A stretch of 7,790 nt of DNA, taken from contig JAPLYY010000051.1 of assembly GCA_026395315.1 (NCBI GenBank), forward strand, positions 1 to 7,790. Reading direction: 5' to 3'. The stretch's first letter is position 1. The number at the start of each line of letters is the position of its first letter. The notes under the pieces were generated by a model. The model saw only the letters and a program-made list of their open reading frames with translations, had not been told where the DNA came from and ran no database searches. Shown here one piece after another: positions 1 through 5,229 of this stretch. The stretch is from Candidatus Shapirobacteria bacterium (lineage in GTDB: Bacteria; Patescibacteriota; Microgenomatia; UBA12405). The position numbers and the translations under genes were made by a program.

Positions 1-254
1 TTCCAAAATGGGTTTTGATTCAACAAGAACCTCGAACTGATAAAGAATATCAAAAATTACAAGACGAACAGAGTGATGAAATGAAGATGCCAATTGAAGA
101 CATGAAATGGATTGATCAAAACGCCCATGAATTTATGAAAATTGAAGATGAAGAAGAAGAAAATTGGGTAATGTCTCTTTATTTTGGTGGCGACCGCGCT
201 AGATATGAAAAATATTTGGATCCTAATCAAACAAGTGTTACCATTTGCCTATAA
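1..254 (+). CDS. Partial CDS, C-terminal end of an acidic protein of unknown function
   Basis: The frame is open from the left edge (first full codon at position 3) and ends with TAA at 252-254, so this is most likely the last 84 residues of a longer gene. A TTG at 15 could serve as a start, but open codons before it make truncation by the window edge more likely. The visible part is very hydrophilic and rich in Glu, Asp, Lys and Gln, with an EDEEEE run near the middle followed by WVMSLYFGGDRARYEKYL. I see no membrane segment and recognise no domain. It lies just before the recombinase: 11 bases separate its stop from the ATG at 266, and it would overlap the alternative TTG at 245 by 10 bases. 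The two may be co-transcribed and belong to the same integrated element. Function is unknown. Confidence 0.6.
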   Translation, partial: PKWVLIQQEPRTDKEYQKLQDEQSDEMKMPIEDMKWIDQNAHEFMKIEDEEEENWVMSLYFGGDRARYEKYLDPNQTSVTICL

Positions 255-265
255 ATACGATAAAT

Positions 266-1957
266 ATGAATATAGATAATAAAAAATACGTAATCTACGC
301 AAGGAAAAGTACCGATACTGAGGATAAACAAGTCTTGTCTATTGATAGTCAATTAAATGAACTTAAGGAACTGGCAAAAAAAAGTGGAATAAAGATTGAA
401 AAAGAAGATATTTACACTGAATCAAAATCTGCGAAGGCACCAGGTCGACCAATATTTGCCAAAATGATGACTAGAATACAAAAAGGAGAAATTCACGGAA
501 TTATCTGTTGGAAATTAGATCGTTTATATCGTAATCCAATCGACATGGGGGCAATAACATGGGCAGTTAATGATCAAGAAGTAATTATTGTTACTCCACA
601 AAAATCATATACTACAATCGACAATTTGATGCTTTATGTAGAGGGAGGTATGGCAAATCAATTTATTCTCGACCTATCAAGAAATGTAAAACGTGGATTG
701 AAAACAAAGGCAGAAATGGGTTGGCTACCAAGTGGGGCAAAACCTGGCTACAAAAATGATCGTTACTCGGCGAAAGGAAATAAAAAAATTCAATCAGACC
801 CGATTCGATTCAATATTATTAAAAAAGCTTGGGAATTAATGTTGACTGGTGCATGGTCGCCACCAAAAATTCAAAGATATATTAATACTGAAATGGGTTA
901 TCGATCTCCTGAAAATGGACGATATGGTGGTAAAGAAATGCCACGATCAACAATTTATAAAATATTTGAAGACACTTTTTATTATGGTGAATTTGAATAT
1001 GCTGGCAAAATTTATAAAGGTAAACATGAACCTATGATTACCAAACAAGACTTTGATAGAGTACAAATGTTGCTCGGAAAAGGTTGTAGTCCTCGACCTC
1101 ATACAAGAGAATTTTTTGCATCTGGACTTATAAAATGCAGTGAATGTGGTGGTGCCATTACTGCTGAAGAAAAGTTTCAAATAATTTGTCCTGTCTGTAA
1201 ACAAAAATTTGCCTCGATGAATAAAAAAGCTTGTCCAAAGTGTGAAACTTTAATCGAAAACATGGTTAATCCAAAATTATTACACTACACTTACTATCAT
1301 TGTGCTAAAAGTAAAAACCCTCACTGTACTCAAGGGTGTGTAACTGAAGAAAAGCTAATGGAACAAGTTGAAGAATATCTTGAGAAAATCCAAATTTCAG
1401 AACGCTTTAAGAACTGGGCGATCAGAAGATTAAACAGACTTTATGATTTAGAAAAAGTCAGTCGCAATGCCTCAATTGATTCGTTTCAAGAAGACTATAA
1501 AAAGGTTGTTAATAGAATCGATAATTTAGTTAAATTAAAAATATCGCCACAAAACACCGACAATGAATTATTGTCTGATGATGAATTTAAGAGTCAAAAA
1601 GAAACATTAATGAAAGAGAAAAAAGAATTGGAAGAAAAGATGAATCAAAACGGTGATCGAGTCAGTCAATGGGTCGAGTTGTCAGAAAGGACTTTTAATT
1701 TTGCTTGTTATGCTAAATATTGGTTTGAAAATGGTGACCTTGAGACAAGAAAACAGATATTGTGTAATTTGGGATCGAACCTTGTTGTTAAAGACAAAGT
1801 TTTCGATATTGTAGTTACAAAACCACTTCAATGGATAATTGAATTGAAAAATTCTGAAAGTGAAAAATACGTGGTGTTCGAACCTGAAGATTCAGTGAAG
1901 GATATCGATAAATATGAGGTTTTGTGTGATCAAAATTTGCCTGTGCTCCCCCTCTAA
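266..1957 (+). CDS. Large serine recombinase (resolvase/invertase-type integrase)
   Basis: This site-specific DNA recombinase probably integrates and excises the element it sits on. I chose the ATG at 266 (563 aa), which starts just before the catalytic domain; a TTG at 245 would add 7 residues. In ATG numbering, the resolvase domain spans about 7-150, with the nucleophile Ser15 in YARKST (Arg13 nearby) and the LDRLYR motif around 84-89. A Recombinase domain follows at about 152-272. A zinc ribbon at about 287-360 has C291/C294 paired with C346 and C354/C358. A second CxxC...CxxC knuckle (C308, C311, C323, C326) is nested inside it. A coiled-coil-prone Lys/Glu-rich stretch spans about 405-475, then a C-terminal tail. 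The last three codons and TAA lie inside the tRNA-Asn gene on the opposite strand. Base composition is more AT-rich than the dnaG-rpoD side, consistent with acquired DNA. The family call is firm; the element boundaries are not visible. Confidence 0.93.
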   Translation: MNIDNKKYVIYARKSTDTEDKQVLSIDSQLNELKELAKKSGIKIEKEDIYTESKSAKAPGRPIFAKMMTRIQKGEIHGIICWKLDRLYRNPIDMGAITWAVNDQEVIIVTPQKSYTTIDNLMLYVEGGMANQFILDLSRNVKRGLKTKAEMGWLPSGAKPGYKNDRYSAKGNKKIQSDPIRFNIIKKAWELMLTGAWSPPKIQRYINTEMGYRSPENGRYGGKEMPRSTIYKIFEDTFYYGEFEYAGKIYKGKHEPMITKQDFDRVQMLLGKGCSPRPHTREFFASGLIKCSECGGAITAEEKFQIICPVCKQKFASMNKKACPKCETLIENMVNPKLLHYTYYHCAKSKNPHCTQGCVTEEKLMEQVEEYLEKIQISERFKNWAIRRLNRLYDLEKVSRNASIDSFQEDYKKVVNRIDNLVKLKISPQNTDNELLSDDEFKSQKETLMKEKKELEEKMNQNGDRVSQWVELSERTFNFACYAKYWFENGDLETRKQILCNLGSNLVVKDKVFDIVVTKPLQWIIELKNSESEKYVVFEPEDSVKDIDKYEVLCDQNLPVLPL

Positions 1958-2017
1958 GATTCGAACTTAGGACCAATCGCTTAACAGGCGAGCGCTCTAC
2001 CACTGAGCTAAGGGGGA
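1946..2017 (-). tRNA. tRNA-Asn (anticodon GTT)
   Basis: The minus strand folds into a full cloverleaf of 72 nt. The acceptor stem TCCCCCT pairs fully with AGGGGGA. The D stem is GCTC/GAGC around loop AGTGGTA. The anticodon stem CTCGC/GCGAT has one mismatched outer pair, and its loop CTGTTAA gives anticodon GTT. The T stem CTAAG/CTTAG encloses the loop TTCGAAT. The discriminator base is G, as is usual for bacterial tRNA-Asn. No CCA is encoded (the next bases are CAC), so it would have to be added by nucleotidyltransferase. Its 5' ten bases overlap the GIY-YIG gene and its 3' twelve bases overlap the recombinase gene. Its 5' half is duplicated 300 bases away at 2281-2332, so it is probably transcribed through the GIY-YIG gene from the promoter at 2361-2369. 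Confidence 0.95.
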
Positions 2018-2277
2018 ATGTGGTTTATCAGATTTTTAATGAACAATCTGCCTTGATAGCTTTTAAGTTGTTTTTCTCTTAAAAGTGCAAGACTTCTTGT
2101 TGGTTGTTCCTCAGAATAAATCAGCTTCCATCCTACACCAATTCTCTTGGTATATGTATGTCGCTGACATTCAGCATCATTATGTTCTCTTAACCGATTG
2201 GGCAGATTATCAGTTTGACCAATATAAATCTTGTCTGTTTTAGGATGATATATAGCGTAGACAAAAAACACTATCAA
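2008..2277 (-). CDS. Small GIY-YIG nuclease domain protein
   Basis: This is a stand-alone GIY-YIG endonuclease-fold protein of the short UvrC/YhbQ-like type, 89 aa from TTG at 2277 or 87 aa from GTG at 2271. An in-frame TAA lies two codons upstream, so no longer start exists. The catalytic set is intact in TTG numbering: Y7 (VYAIY), Y18-I19-G20, R28 and H32 in NRLREHN, and E68 in REKQLKS. Length is normal for the family. The gene sits exactly between two copies of the tRNA-Asn 5' half: the upstream copy ends at the stop codon preceding its start, and its own TAG lies inside the downstream intact tRNA, which supplies the final Pro-Pro-stop. No Shine-Dalgarno or own promoter is visible, so transcription probably comes from the former tRNA promoter. 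A homing-like role is inferred from position; many such small proteins have no known function. Confidence 0.9.
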   Translation of the reverse strand: MIVFFVYAIYHPKTDKIYIGQTDNLPNRLREHNDAECQRHTYTKRIGVGWKLIYSEEQPTRSLALLREKQLKSYQGRLFIKNLINHIPP

Positions 2278-2280
2278 ATT

Positions 2281-2332
2281 TTAACAGGCGAGACTCTACC
2301 TCCGCCAGCTGGCGGAGAGCTAAGGGGGAATG
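2281..2332 (-). pseudogene. Degenerate duplicate of the tRNA-Asn 5' half
   Basis: Read on the minus strand, this segment repeats the tRNA-Asn 5' half from three bases upstream of the acceptor stem through TCCCCCT, TA, GCTC, GGTAGAG and CTCGCCTGTTAA, and stops exactly at the end of the anticodon loop. It corresponds to 1981-2020 in the intact gene. Two changes break it: the three D-loop bases AGT are replaced by a 16-bp palindrome, and CG between the D stem and the anticodon stem is replaced by a single T. No 3' half follows, because the GIY-YIG gene begins directly. It cannot make a tRNA alone. The strong extended -10 promoter lies upstream of this copy rather than next to the intact one, suggesting that this is the displaced original 5' half. 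Confidence 0.85.
2301..2316. repeat. Perfect 16-bp palindrome inserted in the tRNA fragment
   Basis: TCCGCCAGCTGGCGGA reads identically on both strands and is more GC-rich than its surroundings. It replaces the D-loop bases AGT of the duplicated tRNA 5' half. Only one copy is present in this window. It may be a genome-wide palindromic repeat, a protein-binding site, or a very small mobile repeat; the sequence alone does not decide between these. Confidence 0.7.
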
Positions 2333-2360
2333 GATTGTAAAAGGTGCTAGGACAAGCTAG

Positions 2361-2369
2361 ATTATATCA
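2361..2369 (-). promoter_or_regulatory. Extended -10 promoter of the split tRNA-Asn/GIY-YIG unit
   Basis: The minus strand reads TGATATAAT, a perfect extended -10 element (TGnTATAAT). No good -35 is found 17 bases upstream, which extended -10 promoters often lack. The expected start near 2354 lies about 25 bases before the 5' end of the degenerate tRNA copy, a normal leader length for a tRNA. It would drive the tRNA fragment, the GIY-YIG gene and the intact tRNA as one transcript. Confidence 0.6.
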
Positions 2370-2379
2370 TTCGAGGTGG

Positions 2380-2408
2380 GTGACTAATAATGGCAAATTT
2401 GGTAGAAT
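2380..2408 (+). promoter_or_regulatory. Sigma-70-type promoter of the histidine phosphatase gene
   Basis: A -35 of GTGACT (2380-2385, 4 of 6 matches to TTGACA) and a -10 of TAGAAT (2403-2408, 5 of 6 to TATAAT) are separated by exactly 17 bases. The -10 ends 7 bases before the ATG at 2416, so the predicted transcript starts at or within a base of the start codon. It is divergent from the extended -10 promoter at 2361-2369. Confidence 0.55.
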
Positions 2409-2415
2409 ATTGCCC

Positions 2416-2871
2416 ATGAAATTAATATTAGTTCGGCACGGACAATCGGCCAGAAACGCGGGGTATGAAATTTTAGACGAGGAAAATAGTCTAACAATTA
2501 AGGGGGTTAAACAAGCAGTCGAAGCCGGGGCGGTGCTAGCACCCAAAAAAATTGATGCCATATATTGTTCACCAGCCAAAAGATGCATCCAAACTTTGGA
2601 TGAAATCTTAAGGGTTCGTGACGATAATTTTGCCATTCATTTGACCAGATTGCTGGGACCAAAATTTAAAAAAGAAAACTACGAAAAAATAAAAGCCAGA
2701 GTAGAACTATTTTTGGACGATTTAAAGTATGACCACAAAAAGACGGAAACGGTAGTAATTGTTAGTCATCACGTATCACTGGAAATGATGATTTTAATAT
2801 TGACCGGAAAAACAAAAAAATTGGAAAATGGGGAATTATTCGAGATAGTTTTGGTGGTCGAGACGAAATAA
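2416..2871 (+). CDS. Histidine phosphatase superfamily protein (phosphoglycerate mutase-like)
   Basis: This 151-residue protein belongs to the branch-1 histidine phosphatase family, which transfers phosphate through a phosphohistidine. The N-terminal MKLILVRHGQSARN contains the catalytic R7-H8-G9. SLTIKGVKQA (25-34) matches the LTxxGxxQA helix. SPAKRCIQT supplies R56, and VSHH supplies the second histidine, H118. The usual acidic proton donor in an LxE motif between these is not obvious; the stretch HLTRLLGPKFKKE has Arg where Glu is expected. At 151 residues it is nearer the short SixA-like members than to full phosphoglycerate mutases. The ATG at 2416 begins the first beta strand as in the family; the frame is open to 2344, but that would add an untypical leader containing the promoter. 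The 3' end overlaps the convergent membrane protein gene by 36 bases. The substrate cannot be inferred. Confidence 0.85.
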   Translation: MKLILVRHGQSARNAGYEILDEENSLTIKGVKQAVEAGAVLAPKKIDAIYCSPAKRCIQTLDEILRVRDDNFAIHLTRLLGPKFKKENYEKIKARVELFLDDLKYDHKKTETVVIVSHHVSLEMMILILTGKTKKLENGELFEIVLVVETK

Positions 2872-4089
2872 ATTAAGACTACTGTTTATCTCTGTGACCG
2901 ATGAAACGGTAAACGGTTTAAATGAGGCTATTTCCCAGACTGTTTCAGCCTCAGGAGTTCTAGACTTTGGGGCAACTAGATAAATTATTTTTGATGTAGG
3001 ATATGAATCGATACCATTGGGATGACAGTTATTCAGATCTAAAAGATACCGAAAGTCATAAAAACGGGTATCCCCCTGCATGGTGGCAGCGACATTAAAG
3101 TTTTGAGGACAACCTGCAGCCAAAATAAGATTGACGGTTCGAAGCTGGTCCGGATAATTCCATCCTTTAATATTATCCTGCGAATGATATCCGTTTGAAA
3201 AAGAAAATTGCCAGCTGAATAATGTAATCAAGAAGAGAAATAATAGAAGCGTGGTTTGTTTTGATTTGATCCTGGAAAATAGAGACAAGACAATAAAAAG
3301 GAAAAACACTAATAAAGGAAAAATGAAATAATAATAAGTAAGACCGTCTCCGACAGACGAATGAGTATAGATAAAAAATATAGTCTTAAAATTGTAAAAC
3401 TGGTGCCGGATTTCAAAGACCAAGAAAGGGAGATCGCCTAAAGAAAAACCGAGTAATAGAAGGAAAATACTCTTAATATTGAAAATGGTCCGGGAGTGGA
3501 TTAAGAAATAGAGAAAAATTAATACCCAAAAAACAGCGCTATAATGGCAGGAAAAAGCAAAACCCCAAAAGAATGAAGCCATAAACAAAAAAAATAATTT
3601 ATGTGTAAGAATAAAATGGTCCAAGAAAAACAAAACGAGGATAGAGAGTGGCAAAAGAAGGTGTGGGTTCCAAAAAAACCAGCTGGAAGAGACCAAATAA
3701 GGTGAAGTTGCTAGGAATAAAAAAGTTAAAAGAGAATAAACGGAATTAAATTTATAGCGAATAAAAATGGTAAAAAATACGATAAAAATAAAATCAATGA
3801 TAATAAAATACGAGGTAACAACCAGAGGATTCCAAGAAGATACTATTCCGATTAAGGCTAAAAGGTAGTAATAGTTAGGACCGACAAAAAAACTACGTCC
3901 CATAAATGTTTTGGAGCTGGCAGGACCCAAAAGCGGTAATTGATGCCGGTCGAGTATGGTTTTAGCTTCAGAAAGATGGATAGCTTGATCAGTATGAAAT
4001 ATAACAAGTGAGTCAAGACGATAAAACCGCAAAGAAAGATAAACCAGAGAAATTAGTACGAATAAACAGATGAATACTTTGTTGGTCAC
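2836..4089 (-). CDS. Polytopic membrane protein, probable GT-C-type glycosyltransferase
   Basis: This 417-residue integral membrane protein starts with GTG, 17 bases after the rpoD stop codon. About nine or ten hydrophobic helices are visible (roughly residues 5-22, 72-86, 90-111, 116-133, 142-160, 164-182, 185-198, 206-222, 253-271, 279-294), followed by a soluble C-terminal part of about 120 residues. After the first helix an external loop carries FHTDQAIHLSEA with Asp34, which resembles the Asp-containing first loop of GT-C enzymes (PMT/ArnT-like) that use polyprenyl-phosphate sugars. The later GPNYYYL motif also fits that group. This assignment is moderate; substrate and acceptor are unknown. 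It probably forms an operon tail with dnaG and rpoD, though a TACAAT hexamer six bases before the GTG could be its own promoter. The 3' end overlaps the phosphatase gene by 36 bases. Confidence 0.75.
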   Translation of the reverse strand: MTNKVFICLFVLISLVYLSLRFYRLDSLVIFHTDQAIHLSEAKTILDRHQLPLLGPASSKTFMGRSFFVGPNYYYLLALIGIVSSWNPLVVTSYFIIIDFIFIVFFTIFIRYKFNSVYSLLTFLFLATSPYLVSSSWFFWNPHLLLPLSILVLFFLDHFILTHKLFFLFMASFFWGFAFSCHYSAVFWVLIFLYFLIHSRTIFNIKSIFLLLLGFSLGDLPFLVFEIRHQFYNFKTIFFIYTHSSVGDGLTYYYFIFPLLVFFLFIVLSLFSRIKSKQTTLLLFLFLITLFSWQFSFSNGYHSQDNIKGWNYPDQLRTVNLILAAGCPQNFNVAATMQGDTRFYDFRYLLDLNNCHPNGIDSYPTSKIIYLVAPKSRTPEAETVWEIASFKPFTVSSVTEINSSLNLFRLDHQNYLE

Positions 4090-4106
4090 TAAATAATTGT
4101 AGCTTA

Positions 4107-5195
4107 TTATTCCAAATAATCCTGCAATTTCTTGCGGCGACTGGGATGGCGGAGTTTACGGAGAGCCTTGGCTTCGATTTGGCGGATACGCTCGCGGGTA
4201 ACATTAAAGATTTTGCCGACTTCTTCAAGAGTTTTGGGAGTTTCCCCCATTAGACCAAAACGGAGTGACAGGACTTTGGCTTCGCGTTCATCAAGAGAAC
4301 CCAAGACTTCTTCAATTGATTCGCGGAGTAATTCAGCACTGGTTTCCTCATAAGGAGAAGGCTGAGTAGTATCTTCAATAAAATCGCCAAGAAAACTGTC
4401 CTCATCGTCGCCGACGGGGGTAGCCAGAGAAGTAGTGTCCTGGGAAATACGATAAATTTCTTCAACTTTTTCGATGGTAATGCCGACTTCAGCGGCAATT
4501 TGATCAATGTCCGGTTCGTGGCCCAAACGTTGAGTCAAAGCCCGGGTGGCTTTGTAAACTTTATTGATAGTTTCGACCATGTGGACGGGAATACGGATAG
4601 TTTTGGCCTGATCAGCAATGGCCCGGGTGATGGCCTGGCGAATCCACCAGGTAGCATAAGTGGAAAATTTAAAACCACGGCGCCAATCAAATTTTTCGAC
4701 CGCCCGCATCAAACCCTGATTCCCCTCCTGAACCAAATCCAGAAAAGACAAACCACGACCAATATATTTTTTAGCAATGGAAACTACTAGCCGTAAATTG
4801 GCATTAATTAATTGTTCACGGGCAGAGCCGGAACCATGTTCGATGGCTTTGGCTAACTCGACTTCCAAATCGAAATTTAAAAGATCGATTTTGCCGATTT
4901 CTTTGAGGTACATTCGGACGGAATCAACGCTACCCTTTTGGGTTAATAAGGCCAACAGATCGGCACTTTCTAACTTATTTTTCTTGGTATCGAGAAGGCT
5001 TTGTTGAGATTCAACCCGGTCAAAGACATCGATACCCTTGTCAAAGAGGTAATCGAAAAGATTGTCAATGTCATCAATGTATTTTTCGGGCTCGGGAACA
5101 ATGGCGAGAATTTCGTCTTGAGTAAGGTAATGCAACTTTTTAGCCTGAGCTACCAGTTTTTGTTTTACTTTGGAGAAATCAAGAATGGAAGACAT
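4107..5195 (-). CDS. rpoD: RNA polymerase primary sigma factor (sigma-70/RpoD)
   Basis: The 362-residue protein directs RNA polymerase to housekeeping promoters. A region 1.1-like segment with LTQDEILAIVPEPE and an acidic stretch lies at about 20-60. Region 1.2 (DSVRMYLKEIGKI) starts at residue 91. Region 2 (about 128-198) contains the near-invariant LRLVVSIAKKY, EKFDWRRGFKFSTYATWWIR and AITRAIADQ stretches. Region 3 begins with TIRIPVHMVETINK and runs to about 280. Region 4 (about 294-356) holds LDEREAKVLSLRFGL and the helix-turn-helix TLEEVGKIFNVTRERIRQIE. It is short for RpoD, lacking the large non-conserved insert of proteobacterial forms, as in many Gram-positive and reduced genomes. It follows dnaG by 34 bases in the order of the macromolecular-synthesis operon. 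TACAAT eight bases before the ATG may be an internal promoter. Identification is essentially certain. Confidence 0.98.
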   Translation of the reverse strand: MSSILDFSKVKQKLVAQAKKLHYLTQDEILAIVPEPEKYIDDIDNLFDYLFDKGIDVFDRVESQQSLLDTKKNKLESADLLALLTQKGSVDSVRMYLKEIGKIDLLNFDLEVELAKAIEHGSGSAREQLINANLRLVVSIAKKYIGRGLSFLDLVQEGNQGLMRAVEKFDWRRGFKFSTYATWWIRQAITRAIADQAKTIRIPVHMVETINKVYKATRALTQRLGHEPDIDQIAAEVGITIEKVEEIYRISQDTTSLATPVGDDEDSFLGDFIEDTTQPSPYEETSAELLRESIEEVLGSLDEREAKVLSLRFGLMGETPKTLEEVGKIFNVTRERIRQIEAKALRKLRHPSRRKKLQDYLE

Positions 5196-5229
5196 CGGGT
5201 TATATTGTATAAGAAAGATGCGCGAAAAG

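Noticed and set aside
245..265. TTG at 245 as the recombinase start
   Set aside because: The ATG at 266 is closer to the conserved YVIYARKS strand, as is normal for the family, and avoids overlap with the upstream gene. The TTG cannot be fully excluded.
947..2003. Minus-strand open frames 947-1204 and 1815-2003
   Set aside because: They are antisense to the recombinase coding region, and the second also runs through the tRNA; no start context or protein-like composition.
1981..2332. tRNA-Asn interrupted by a group I intron carrying a GIY-YIG homing endonuclease
   Set aside because: The interval between the half-tRNAs is nearly all coding sequence and includes a full second tRNA 5' half, with no room for the conserved intron core. 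The downstream tRNA is complete without splicing.
2367..2636. Minus-strand open frame opposite the phosphatase
   Set aside because: It mirrors the conserved RHG-containing part of the phosphatase gene and is a shadow frame.
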